64,000 nt of DNA from Mycolicibacterium poriferae. Lineage in GTDB: Bacteria; Actinomycetota; Actinomycetes; Mycobacteriales; Mycobacteriaceae. The translations under genes were made by a program, and so were the position numbers. The stretch spans positions 1,302,001 to 1,366,000 of the forward strand of contig NZ_AP022570.1 of the NCBI RefSeq assembly GCF_010728325.1. Direction: 5' to 3'. Under the pieces are notes generated by a model that had not been told where the DNA came from, did not search any database, and was given only the letters and a program-made list of their open reading frames with translations. This document shows, piece by piece, positions 36,293-44,885 of this stretch. The stretch's first letter is position 1; each line of letters opens with the position of its first letter.

Positions 36293-37720
36293 CTAGCTCC
36301 CGTACAGGTGCAGCGCGCGGGCCGCGGCCGTGGCGATGTCGCCGGCGAGCGTGACGATCGGGGGGCCGCCGCGCTGGTGGATGACGTTCGACAAAACCAC
36401 CACGTAGGTGTCCGACCCGGGATCCAGCCACAGCGACGTCCCGGTGAAACCGGTATGGCCGAAACTCCCGACGGGGAAGACGTCGCCGCGCGGCGCTGAA
36501 TGGGGGCTGTCGATGTCCCAGCCGAGGCCACGCTGATCCGGTCCGTCCCCCGGCTGCTGTGGCGTCGTCATCAGTGTCACGGTGTCCTGCTCCAACGGGA
36601 AGGTGCTGGGCCGGCCGGCACGTCGATCGAGCAGTGCCTGCGCGTAGAGGCCGATGTCGTGCACGGTCGAGAACACCCCGGCACTGCCGGTCACGCCACC
36701 CATCCGGCGTGCGGTCGGATCGTGGACGGTGCCGCGCAGCTGATGGCCGTAGTCCGGGTTCAGGCCCGGGGTGTCTTCGTCGAGGGCGGTGGGCGCGATC
36801 CGGGCCAGCAGATCGGTGCTCCAGGTGCCCGCGGCGCAGTCGTCGTCCGGACGCGAGCTCGGGTCGTAGGCGAGTGCGGTACCGCGGATTCGGTACGGCC
36901 CACAGGCTTTCTTCGCGGGCAGGTAGTGGGTGTCGCGCATGCCCAGCGGGGTGAAGACGTTCTGCTGCACATAGGTGTCGATCGGTTCGCCGGTGAGCTT
37001 CTCGACGATCGCGCCGAGCAGGATGAAGTTGATGTCGGAGTAGTGGAAACGCTCGCCCGGTTCGAACGCCACCCACGCGCCGAGTGCACGGTGCAGCCCT
37101 TCAGCCTTGTCGGCGCTGGACAGTCCCCACGGGCCGTCCAGGCTCAGGTCGCCGGCGATGCCGGAGGTGTGCGTCATCAGCATGCGCAGCGTGACCCGGG
37201 CGCGCCGCGGGTCGTTGTCCGGGTTGAACCCGGGCAGGTAGGCCTGCACCGGATCGTCGAGCTGTATCCGGCCCTGTTCGTACATCTGCAGCACGGCGGG
37301 CGCGGTCGCGACGCTCTTCGTCAGCGAGGCCAGGTCGAAGATGGTGTCCTCGGTCATCGGTTCGGCCGGCGCGGGGGAGCCGTCCAGTCCGGGTTCGCCG
37401 GCGAGCTTGCGCTCACCGAATGCCTGGCGGAACACGATCCGTCCGCTGTGCCCGATCTGCACGACCGCCCCGGGCAGGCGATGCGCCGCGATCGCGTCGC
37501 TCACGAGTTGGGCGATCGGTGCGAACTCGGGTGCAGGAGCCACCGACGGCGTGGTGGTGGCCGGCATCTCGGTGCGGGGCGCGACGGCTTCGGACGCGGC
37601 GGTGGTCGACGTCGTGCTGGTGGCCGCAGGCGGTGCCGGGCGTCCGCAGGACGCGACCGCGGCGAGGGCGAGCAGAATCGCGCCCACGCCGCAGACGCGG
37701 GCAACGCGCAGCCTCGACAT
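36293..37720 (-). CDS. serine hydrolase lipoprotein, class C beta-lactamase fold
   Basis: 475-residue lipoprotein. The signal peptide ends in a lipobox with Cys25 (VASC), then a Thr/Ser-rich linker. The beta-lactamase/DD-peptidase-like domain has the SxxK in DLASLTKSVAT, a Tyr-type YSD in FHYSDINF and HTG in SFGHTGFTGTS. Such proteins are esterases or D,D-peptidase-like enzymes rather than true lactamases in many cases. ATG 37720 is six bases after a -10-like TACCGT. Confidence 0.85.
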   Translation of the reverse strand: MSRLRVARVCGVGAILLALAAVASCGRPAPPAATSTTSTTAASEAVAPRTEMPATTTPSVAPAPEFAPIAQLVSDAIAAHRLPGAVVQIGHSGRIVFRQAFGERKLAGEPGLDGSPAPAEPMTEDTIFDLASLTKSVATAPAVLQMYEQGRIQLDDPVQAYLPGFNPDNDPRRARVTLRMLMTHTSGIAGDLSLDGPWGLSSADKAEGLHRALGAWVAFEPGERFHYSDINFILLGAIVEKLTGEPIDTYVQQNVFTPLGMRDTHYLPAKKACGPYRIRGTALAYDPSSRPDDDCAAGTWSTDLLARIAPTALDEDTPGLNPDYGHQLRGTVHDPTARRMGGVTGSAGVFSTVHDIGLYAQALLDRRAGRPSTFPLEQDTVTLMTTPQQPGDGPDQRGLGWDIDSPHSAPRGDVFPVGSFGHTGFTGTSLWLDPGSDTYVVVLSNVIHQRGGPPIVTLAGDIATAAARALHLYGS

Positions 37721-37726
37721 GGTTCG

Positions 37727-37732
37727 ACGGTA
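37727..37732 (-). promoter_or_regulatory. candidate -10 box for the serine hydrolase lipoprotein
   Basis: On the minus strand TACCGT is six bases before the ATG at 37720, consistent with a leaderless start. Confidence 0.4.
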
Positions 37733-37787
37733 GCTGCAGGTGCGATGTGCGGTCGGGTCCGAGGGCGACAAGATCGAGCAACGCCGA

Positions 37788-37806
37788 TACCAATAATTGG
37801 TAACCT
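37788..37806 (+). promoter_or_regulatory. palindromic operator overlapping the ParDE -10 box
   Basis: TACCAATAATTGGTA (37788-37802) is a perfect palindrome with 7-bp arms. It overlaps TAACCT (37801-37806), a TANNNT box six bases before the GTG at 37813. This is the geometry expected for autorepression by a ParD dimer on a leaderless promoter. Confidence 0.65.
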
Positions 37807-37812
37807 GGCGTC

Positions 37813-38064
37813 GTGGGTAAGAACACCTCGTTCAGTCTCGACGAGCACTTCAGCGCATTCATCGAGGGAGAAGTGGCCTCCGGCCGCTACCGCTCAGCAA
37901 GCGATGTCGTGCGCACTGCTTTGCGGCTGCTCGAGGAACGCGAGCTGAGGCTCCGGGCTCTGCGGCAGGCGCTCATCGACGGTGAACGCAGTGGGGAATC
38001 CACACCGTTCGACTTCGACGACTTCATCGCACGCAAGCGTGCCGAGGCCCCGCCTTACCGGTGA
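37813..38064 (+). CDS. ParD-type antitoxin
   Basis: 83-residue antitoxin. The N-terminal ribbon-helix-helix (TSFSLDEHFSAFIEGEVASG) is followed by YRSASDVVRTALRLLEERE, the conserved ParD/CC2985 pattern, and an acidic C-terminal tail (FDFDDFIARKRAE) for toxin binding. It overlaps the toxin gene by four bases (GTGA). A perfect palindrome covers its -10 box, so autoregulation is likely. Confidence 0.9.
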   Translation: MGKNTSFSLDEHFSAFIEGEVASGRYRSASDVVRTALRLLEERELRLRALRQALIDGERSGESTPFDFDDFIARKRAEAPPYR

Positions 38065-38354
38065 ACCGTTATCTCCTTTCTCCCGCCGCTCAGGCTGACC
38101 TGGAACAAATCTGGGCTTTCAGCGTCGACCGCTGGGGCCGCGATCAAGCCGAGAATTACCTACGGGAAATCCAGCGGGGCATAGACCGGGTCGCGGACAA
38201 CCCGATGATCGGACGTGTCTGTGATGAGGTGCGGAGCGGCTATCGGCGTCATCCGGTCGGATCGCACGTGCTGTTCTACCGCGTCGAGGGCAACATGATC
38301 GATGTCGTGCGAATTCTGCACAAGCGCATGGAGATGGACCTCCACCTCGACTGA
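38061..38354 (+). CDS. ParE/RelE-superfamily toxin
   Basis: 97-residue toxin, beginning YLLSPAAQADLEQIWAF and ending RVEGNMIDVVRILHKRMEMD, the ParE pattern (Y-x-SPxAxxDL and the C-terminal IxxILH). ParE proteins inhibit DNA gyrase. The start is fixed by the GTGA overlap with the antitoxin. Convergent with the lipoprotein gene downstream. Basic residues in the middle (GYRRHPVGSH) are typical. Confidence 0.9.
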   Translation: MNRYLLSPAAQADLEQIWAFSVDRWGRDQAENYLREIQRGIDRVADNPMIGRVCDEVRSGYRRHPVGSHVLFYRVEGNMIDVVRILHKRMEMDLHLD

Positions 38355-38361
38355 CCAGCGG

Positions 38362-39405
38362 TTACGGCCGGAACGCCAGGATCCGGTCGTCACCCGGGCG
38401 GGGGTCACCGCGGCCGTCGCGGTTGGACGTGGTGAACCACAGCGCGCCGTCGGGCGCGACCACGACGGTACGCAGCCGCCCGAACTCACCGACGAACAGT
38501 GACGCCGGATCACCGACGCTGCCGTCGGCTCGGACCGGGATCCGGAACAGGCGCTCGCCGCGCAGCGCCGCCATCCACAGCGACCCGTTGTGGAACGCCA
38601 GTCCGGACGGCGACGCCTCGTCGGGACGCCACTGCAGGACCGGGTCGATCAGTCCCTCGCGGTCCGCGCGGCCCTCGACGGTGGGCCAGCCGTAGTTGCC
38701 GCCCGGCTGGATCAGGTTGAGTTCATCCCAGGTATTGGCGCCGTACTCGCTGACCCACAGCCTGCCGGCGGCATCCCACGCCAACCCTTGGACGTTGCGG
38801 TGCCCGAGCGAGAACACCGGCGATGCGGGGTCCGGGTTGTCGGCGGGGACCGAACCGTCGGGATTGATCCGCAGGATCTTGCCGCCCAGAGACGCCGGAT
38901 CCTGTGCCAACTGCGGGCTGCCGGTCTCTCCGGTGGCGATGTAGAGCTTGCCGTCAGGCCCGAACGCGATGCGGCCGCCGTCGTGGATTGTCCCGGCCGG
39001 GATGCCGGTGAACAGAGGTGTCTGGGGGCTCAGCGCGGTGCCGTCGAACTGCATCGTGACCACCCGGTTGTCGGCGGCGGTGGTGATGTAGGCGTAGACC
39101 GTCGACCCCGCGGTCGCCAACCCCAGCAGTCCGCCCTCGCCACGCGAGACCACGTCGGCGACCTGGCCGACCGGAGCGACGGCCCCGGGTTCGGCCATGC
39201 GCTGGATCGTGGCGCTGTCCCGCTCGGCGATCAGCGCGCTCCCGTCGGGCAGGAACGCGATACCCCATGGGACGTCGAGATCGGTGGCGACGTCACCGGC
39301 CGCGCCGGCGGACGGTTGGGCCGGCGACGGCGGCTCGTCGGCGCAGGCCGCGAGCAGGCCCACGGTGGTCAGGACGGTCGCGGCGCGCCGCAGTGCGGTG
39401 ATCAT
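38362..39405 (-). CDS. LppZ-like sugar dehydrogenase lipoprotein (glucose/sorbosone type)
   Basis: 347-residue lipoprotein with lipobox Cys21 (LAAC). The mature part is a six-bladed beta-propeller of the glucose/sorbosone dehydrogenase family: VPWGIAFLPDGSALIAERD, GEGGLLGLA, HDGGRIAFGPDGKLYIATGE, GGKILRINPDG, GHRNVQGLAWD and GGNYGWPTVEG follow in order. These enzymes bind PQQ and Ca2+ in the periplasm. LppZ of M. tuberculosis is the nearest family I know. ATG 39405 fits the signal peptide; the longer upstream frame is Arg-rich. Confidence 0.87.
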   Translation of the reverse strand: MITALRRAATVLTTVGLLAACADEPPSPAQPSAGAAGDVATDLDVPWGIAFLPDGSALIAERDSATIQRMAEPGAVAPVGQVADVVSRGEGGLLGLATAGSTVYAYITTAADNRVVTMQFDGTALSPQTPLFTGIPAGTIHDGGRIAFGPDGKLYIATGETGSPQLAQDPASLGGKILRINPDGSVPADNPDPASPVFSLGHRNVQGLAWDAAGRLWVSEYGANTWDELNLIQPGGNYGWPTVEGRADREGLIDPVLQWRPDEASPSGLAFHNGSLWMAALRGERLFRIPVRADGSVGDPASLFVGEFGRLRTVVVAPDGALWFTTSNRDGRGDPRPGDDRILAFRP

Positions 39406-39520
39406 GGCCTCGGGGTACCCAGGTGCTGCGAAAGGGAGTCTGAAATCATCGCGGGATGACCGCGAGCGACCCGACCGCGAGCGCCGCCGTTCTGCTGTTC
39501 GCAACCGCGATGTCGCCGCA

Positions 39521-40399
39521 GTGATCCCTGCGGTGTTCGGTCGGCGCCGGCTGACCGTGCGCAGGTTCGACGCTCATTGCGACGCCTGGGTCGACGCGCC
39601 GTCGGACGGCGCCCCGTTGGACGGCGCCGCGGTCGAGGTGCACGAGCTGAGCGTGTCGACGTTCAACGTGTGGAACAAGGCCTTCTTCGCCGAGCAGCGC
39701 TACCAGGCTCTGGCCGGTCTGCTGCAGTGCGACCGGCCCGACGTGATGGTGTTCCAGGAGGTCACCGCCGCTGCGCAGACCGTGCTGCTGGAGCAGCCGT
39801 GGGTGCGTGAGGGATATCGATGCGTCGGAGTCGTCGGCGGCAGGATCGGTGGCTACGGGATGCTGGTGCTGTCGCGGCTGCCGATCGCGACGGCGACGTT
39901 CAGTCCGTTGCCCAGCCGGCGCAGACGCAGTTTCGTGCAGGCCGACCTCGCGGTCAACGGCCGCACACTGCGGATCTGTTCGGTGCATCTGGAAAGTGGT
40001 CAGGACGGCGCCTGGCTGCGGGCCTGGCAGCTGCGCCGGGTGTTCCGCGCGGTGTCGGCCGACCAGGCGGTGATTCTCGGCGACTTCAACTTGCGCGACG
40101 GTGAGGAGCGGTGGCTTTCGCCCGCGTACCGGGACGTCTGGCCGGCACTGCATCCGCGCGACCCCGGCTTCACCGAGAACTCGTGGACGAACCCGATGCT
40201 GCGGGACAGCAAGAAGAAGCCCCGGCAGCTGCGCTTCGACCGGGTGCTGATCAAGGGTGCGGATTGGGTACCGACCGACATGGCGATGCTCGGCACCGAG
40301 CCGATCTCACCGGAGCTGCCGCGGGTCTTTCCCTCCGACCACTTCGGTCTGCAGTGCCGCCTGCGCACCGGCGACCCGGGGTGCGTCACAGAGAGGTAA
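39521..40399 (+). CDS. endonuclease/exonuclease/phosphatase family protein
   Basis: 292-residue EEP-fold phosphodiesterase. Catalytic segments are STFNVWNKAF (Asn), DVMVFQEVT (Glu), HLESG, ILGDFNLRDGE (Asp/Asn) and FPSDHFGLQ (Asp-His). This set resembles the TDP2-like branch, but 5'-tyrosyl-DNA activity is not shown. GTG 39521 is the most plausible start; GTG 39533 is also possible. No signal peptide. It is divergent from the LppZ-like gene. Confidence 0.82.
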   Translation: MIPAVFGRRRLTVRRFDAHCDAWVDAPSDGAPLDGAAVEVHELSVSTFNVWNKAFFAEQRYQALAGLLQCDRPDVMVFQEVTAAAQTVLLEQPWVREGYRCVGVVGGRIGGYGMLVLSRLPIATATFSPLPSRRRRSFVQADLAVNGRTLRICSVHLESGQDGAWLRAWQLRRVFRAVSADQAVILGDFNLRDGEERWLSPAYRDVWPALHPRDPGFTENSWTNPMLRDSKKKPRQLRFDRVLIKGADWVPTDMAMLGTEPISPELPRVFPSDHFGLQCRLRTGDPGCVTER

Positions 40400-40548
40400 G
40401 ACTGGCACCGATGACCGTCGGGGCCCGCCCGTCCACCTGCGGTTTCAGCGTGTGAGATCGGTACGGAACCGTTTAGGCGCATGGTTTGACCGACCGAAAT
40501 TTTGACGCGCCCGTGGACAGCTGGGAGCAAGCTTGAAAGTATCTGTGA

Positions 40549-43308
40549 ATGCTGGGTACCGCGGGAAGAGCCGCGGAGGCGCGCAGCGTTGGCAAATTTC
40601 TCGACCGCGCCCGCGCGCAGCCGTCGGCGTTGTTCGTCGATGGCGAAGCCGGAATCGGCAAGACAACACTCTGGCTGGCAGCGATCCAGCACGCGCAACA
40701 GGACGGCTTCGCGGTTCTGTCGGTCCAGGGCGCCCCGACCGAGTCGGTGCTGGCCTACGGCGGGCTGGCCGACCTCGTCGAGGCGGTTGATGCCGAGACC
40801 TGGGCACGGCTGCCCGAGCCGCAACGGGTGGCGATGCGGGCTGTGGTGGATTACCGCGAAGCCGCCGGAGGGGACGACGCCCGAGCGGTGTCGGCCGGCT
40901 TTCTCACGCTGGTGCACACTCTTGCCGAGCGGTCGCCGGTGCTGATCGCCGTCGACGACATCCCTTGGATCGACCGGTCGACCCGTGACGTCCTCGCGTT
41001 CGCCGCGCGACGTCTCGACGGTCCCGTGGGGTTGCTCGTCACCGAACGTCTGAGGGCCGACATCGCTTCGGCCAGTTCGTGGTTGCGCATGCTGCGCCCG
41101 GAGTCGTCGCAGACCCTGACGATGGGTCCGTTGAGTCTGGGCAAGTTGCATTCGGTGCTCTCCAGCCGTCTCGGGCAGTCGTTCGCCCGTCCCACCATGT
41201 CGCGCATCGCCGCCATCTCGGGTGGAAACCCTTTCTACGCCCTGGAATTGGGGCGCGCCCTGCTCAGAAATCCCCGCGGGACCGACGTCGCGCTGCCCGG
41301 CACGCTCACCGAACTGGTTTCGGCCCGGATCGGCAGCCTGCCGCAAGATGTGTTGACGTCACTGTTGGCGGTGGCCTGCGCGGGGGCGCCCTCGACGGCG
41401 ACGGTGGCCCAAGCCATCGGCCGCGACGCCGCGGAGACGGTCGACCTGTTGAGCCGCGCCGAGGACGAGGGGATCGTCCGCTTCGACGGTCACCGCGTAC
41501 GGTTCAGTCATCCGCTGTTGGTCCAGGGCGTGTATGCGGGTGCGACGCCGAGTGCGCGCAGGACGATGCATCGTCGGCTCGCCGACGTGGTGGACGAACC
41601 CGAGCTCAAGGCTCGTCATCTCGCTCTCGGCGCCACGACCGCGGACCCGGCCACGCTGGAGATGCTCGACGAGGCGGCCCGCTCGGCGAGCGCGCGCGGC
41701 GCGCCCGCCGCCGCGGCCGAACTCCTCGACATGGCTATTCGCCACGATCCCCACGGCGCGCCGCAGCGCCGGATTCGGGCCGCGCGCTACCACCTTGCCG
41801 CCGGGGACGCGCGCGCGGCGCGGGAACTGTTGGAGCCCACCGTGGAGGCGCTCCCGGAAGGGCCGTTGCGCGCAAAAGCGTTGGCGCAGTGGGCCGCAGT
41901 GCACCTGTTCGACGACAATTTCCTCGAAGCGGCCGCGCTGCTGCAGCGGGCGCTGGGCGAGGCCGGCGACAACCCGGCACGGCGCGCCCAGATTTCTACC
42001 GCCTTGGCTTTCGCGCTGTTCAACGGCGGTCATGTCGAGGCCGCCGTCGAGTGCGTCGAACAGGCCGAGTCGTTCGCCGAGGCGGCCGGATTGCCGCTGC
42101 TCGCCTGTCAGGCGCTCACGATGCGGGTGCATCTGCATTTCATGCGCGGCGATGGTCTCGACGAGAACGCGTTGCAGCGGGCGATGATGCTCGAAAGTGA
42201 GTCCGGACACGTGCCGGCACCGTTTCGGCCCAGCTTGCATCACGCATGTCTGTTGTCCTGGACCGGGCGGATCGAGGAGGGCCGCGACGAGCTGCTCGCC
42301 ATCCGGGAACGCTGCATCGAACGGGGCGAGGAATCGGACTTACTACCGGTGACGTTCAACAGCTTCGTCGCCGAGTTGTGGCTCGGGCACATCGACGCCG
42401 CGCAGGCCGTGGCGGCCGACGCGATGGAGCGGGCGGAGCAACTCGGCGGCGAGCTCGCGCCCGGCATTGCGCACACCATGCAGGCGGCGTTGGCCGCGTT
42501 CGCCGGCCGAGAGGACTCGGCGCGACGGGCCGCCAAGCGGGCACTGTCCGCCAGTCGGCGAAGCGGCGCAACGACTCTGCTGGTCTGGCCGATCAGCATT
42601 CTCGGATTTCTCGAGTTATCGCTGCACAATCATGACGCGGCAGCGGCGATTTTCGATCCCGCGTTGGCGGTGCTCGACACCATGCCGAAGGCTACCGAGA
42701 TCATGACGGCGCCGTTTGTCGCCGACGCGGCCGAGGTGCTCATCGAAGTGGGGAGGGTGGAGCGCGCGGATGTGTTGGTCGAGCGTCTTCATCGCAACGG
42801 GAAACGGCTGGGACGGCATTGGTTGCTGGCCGTCAGCGCACGCTGCCGGGGCATGCTGCACGCCGCGCGTGGCGATCTCACGGCAGCCACCGAATGCGCT
42901 GAGGAAGCTCTCGAAGCGCATGACCGATTGCCGATGCCGTTCGAACGCGCCCGTACGGAGTTGTTGCTGGGCAAGCTCCAACGCCGCAGACGGCACCGGG
43001 AAGCAGCTACCGAGGCGCTCCGAAGCAGCCTGGCGGTGTTCGACGATTACGGTTCGCCGTTGTGGGCCGCGCGTGCCCGCACCGAGTTGGCTCGCCTGGA
43101 CAGCGTTTCCGGCGCTTCGGCGACACTGACCGCGACCGAGCAGCGCGTCGCCGAGTTGGCCGCGGCTGGTCACACCAACCGCGATATCGCCGCCACCCTG
43201 TTCATCAGCCCGAAGACGGTCGAGGCGAACCTGGCGCGCACCTACCGCAAGCTCGGTATCCGCTCACGCAGCCAGCTGGCCCGCCATGTGCACCCCACCG
43301 ACGTATAG
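40549..43308 (+). CDS. large ATP-binding LuxR regulator (LAL family)
   Basis: 919-residue regulator with an N-terminal AAA-type ATPase (Walker A GEAGIGKTT, residues 32-40; Walker B VLIAVDDIPWID near 135), a long helical TPR-like middle region and a C-terminal LuxR helix-turn-helix (HTNRDIAATLFISPKTVEANLARTYRKLG as a group near residues 865-895). LAL proteins activate operons for sugar or amino-acid use in response to a ligand. It lies directly upstream of the DUF4242 gene and the ureohydrolase unit, which it may control. ATG 40549 used. Confidence 0.88.
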   Translation: MLGTAGRAAEARSVGKFLDRARAQPSALFVDGEAGIGKTTLWLAAIQHAQQDGFAVLSVQGAPTESVLAYGGLADLVEAVDAETWARLPEPQRVAMRAVVDYREAAGGDDARAVSAGFLTLVHTLAERSPVLIAVDDIPWIDRSTRDVLAFAARRLDGPVGLLVTERLRADIASASSWLRMLRPESSQTLTMGPLSLGKLHSVLSSRLGQSFARPTMSRIAAISGGNPFYALELGRALLRNPRGTDVALPGTLTELVSARIGSLPQDVLTSLLAVACAGAPSTATVAQAIGRDAAETVDLLSRAEDEGIVRFDGHRVRFSHPLLVQGVYAGATPSARRTMHRRLADVVDEPELKARHLALGATTADPATLEMLDEAARSASARGAPAAAAELLDMAIRHDPHGAPQRRIRAARYHLAAGDARAARELLEPTVEALPEGPLRAKALAQWAAVHLFDDNFLEAAALLQRALGEAGDNPARRAQISTALAFALFNGGHVEAAVECVEQAESFAEAAGLPLLACQALTMRVHLHFMRGDGLDENALQRAMMLESESGHVPAPFRPSLHHACLLSWTGRIEEGRDELLAIRERCIERGEESDLLPVTFNSFVAELWLGHIDAAQAVAADAMERAEQLGGELAPGIAHTMQAALAAFAGREDSARRAAKRALSASRRSGATTLLVWPISILGFLELSLHNHDAAAAIFDPALAVLDTMPKATEIMTAPFVADAAEVLIEVGRVERADVLVERLHRNGKRLGRHWLLAVSARCRGMLHAARGDLTAATECAEEALEAHDRLPMPFERARTELLLGKLQRRRRHREAATEALRSSLAVFDDYGSPLWAARARTELARLDSVSGASATLTATEQRVAELAAAGHTNRDIAATLFISPKTVEANLARTYRKLGIRSRSQLARHVHPTDV

Positions 43309-43369
43309 GAGGGGTTGCAAGGGAAACGCCTGATTCGTCGATCCCCGAGTTTGGCTAGTTTCCACGGCT

Positions 43370-43666
43370 ATGACGTCGGCTGTGCACCAGCGCTTCCTTG
43401 CGGAGTGGTACGTGCCGGAGTGCGCTGAGGCCGACGTCAGCGACATCGTGCAACTCATGCGCTCGGCGACCAGCGGGCCCGGCCCGTGTGCTGTGGTGCG
43501 GTTGGTCGCAACGCTGGCGGTGCCCGCCGATGAAGTCGTGTTCGGACTCTTCGAAGCGCCGTCCGCAGACTCTGTCACCGACGTCTGTGAGCGGGCCGGA
43601 CTGCCGCCGATGCGCATCAACGCCGCATTGGATGTCGGGCTGAGCGGATCGAGGGTGCCGGGATAG
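43370..43666 (+). CDS. small DUF4242-like protein
   Basis: 98-residue protein with the pattern of DUF4242 (nickel-responsive or SCO4226-like) proteins: an N-terminal RFLAEWYVPECAEADVSDI strand-helix, a central VVRLVATLAVPADEVVFGLFEAP beta pair and a C-terminal helix. No signal peptide. It follows the LuxR regulator by 61 bases. No function can be assigned. Confidence 0.65.
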   Translation: MTSAVHQRFLAEWYVPECAEADVSDIVQLMRSATSGPGPCAVVRLVATLAVPADEVVFGLFEAPSADSVTDVCERAGLPPMRINAALDVGLSGSRVPG

Positions 43667-43715
43667 GGATTTCCCTGATTCGGCGTGGTGGGTGACTTCG
43701 CCGACTCGATCAGTC

Positions 43716-43871
43716 GGTGACGGCAACACCGCCGTCGCTCTCGGTGGGGCGAATCTGGTCACCGCCGGCCCGGGCGACGACAACACCGCGGTTGTCGTCG
43801 GCTCCGACCTGACCGCCGAGACCGGTGCGGGTGATGGTCTGACGGCGGTAAAGCTGTTCGTCGACGAGTGA
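43716..43871 (+). pseudogene. gene remnant, Gly/Asp/Asn-repeat C-terminus
   Basis: A short reading frame without a good start encodes GDGNTAVALGGANLVTAG, then GDDNTAVVVGSDLTAETG, and ends GLTAVKLFVDE at a TGA (43869-43871). The repeated GDxNTAV units resemble the C-terminal repeats of small exported mycobacterial proteins. It continues upstream for about ten residues to WWVTSPTRSV with no start codon nearby, so it is best read as a decayed fragment. It fills most of the 262-base gap before the ureohydrolase. Confidence 0.5.
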
Positions 43872-43928
43872 CACCGCCGCCGGCGGTTTCCGAGGTTTGT
43901 TTTCGGCCGTGACGTGCTATCACTGAGC

Positions 43929-44885
43929 ATGTCCACGAATCCCCCACGCGGCCCGGTCGACGCGACGCAGGTACCCCGCTTCGCCGGTCCGCCGACGTTC
44001 GCGAGGTTGCCCCGTCTCGACGAAGTGACCCGCGCCGACGTCGCCGTGGTCGGGGTCCCGTTCGACTCCGGGGTCTCATACCGGCCCGGCGCGCGTTTCG
44101 GGCCGGCGCACATCCGCGCGTCGTCGAAGCTGCTGCGTACCTACCACCCGCCGCTGGACGTCGAACCGTTCGCCGCTCAGCAGGTGGTCGACGCCGGCGA
44201 CATCGCGGTCAACCCGTTCGACATCGAAGACGCCATAACCGCCATCGAACGCGCCTCCGACGAACTACGCAGCAGCGAGGCACAGTTGGTGACCTTGGGC
44301 GGTGACCACACCATCGCGCTTCCGCTGCTGCGCTCCCTGCACCGCGAGCACGGGCCGATCGCGGTGCTGCACTTCGATGCGCACCTCGACACGTGGGACA
44401 CCTATTTCGGCGCTCCGTTCACCCATGGCACCCCATTCCGTCGTGCCAGCGAGGAGGGGTTGCTGGATCCCGAACACTGCCTGCATGTCGGCATCCGCGG
44501 CCCGCTCTACGCCCCGACGGATCTCTCCGACGACAAGGTGCTCGGCTTCCAGGTGCTCAGCTGTGACGACTTCCAGCTGCAGGGTCTGGCAACGATGATC
44601 GAGCGGATGCGCGCCCGTATCGGAGACGCGCCGGTGTATGTCTCGGTCGACATCGACGTCCTCGACCCGGCTCATGCGCCGGGCACCGGGACCCCGGAAG
44701 CGGGCGGGCTGACCAGCCGCGAGCTGTTGCACTGCCTGCGAAACCTCAAGGGCGTCAACATCGTCGGTGCCGACATCGTCGAAGTCGCGCCGGCGTACGA
44801 CCACGCCGAGATCACCGGCATCGCCGCAGCCCACGTCGGCTACGAGCTTTTGTCGGTGCTGGCCGCCAACCGGGCCGGACCGTGA
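43929..44885 (+). CDS. ureohydrolase (agmatinase or guanidinobutyrase)
   Basis: 318-residue manganese ureohydrolase that releases urea from a guanidino compound. All metal-binding motifs are present: [20 protein letters not shown] and [19 protein letters not shown]. Length and motif order fit agmatinase, guanidinobutyrase or related enzymes rather than arginase. The ATG at 43929 is used; a GTG at 43914 would add five residues. Its stop overlaps the ThDP enzyme gene (GTGA), so the two work together. Arginine, agmatine or guanidinobutyrate are candidate substrates. Confidence 0.9.
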   Translation: MSTNPPRGPVDATQVPRFAGPPTFARLPRLDEVTRADVAVVGVPFDSGVSYRPGARFGPAHIRASSKLLRTYHPPLDVEPFAAQQVVDAGDIAVNPFDIEDAITAIERASDELRSSEAQLVTLGGDHTIALPLLRSLHREHGPIAVLHFDAHLDTWDTYFGAPFTHGTPFRRASEEGLLDPEHCLHVGIRGPLYAPTDLSDDKVLGFQVLSCDDFQLQGLATMIERMRARIGDAPVYVSVDIDVLDPAHAPGTGTPEAGGLTSRELLHCLRNLKGVNIVGADIVEVAPAYDHAEITGIAAAHVGYELLSVLAANRAGP

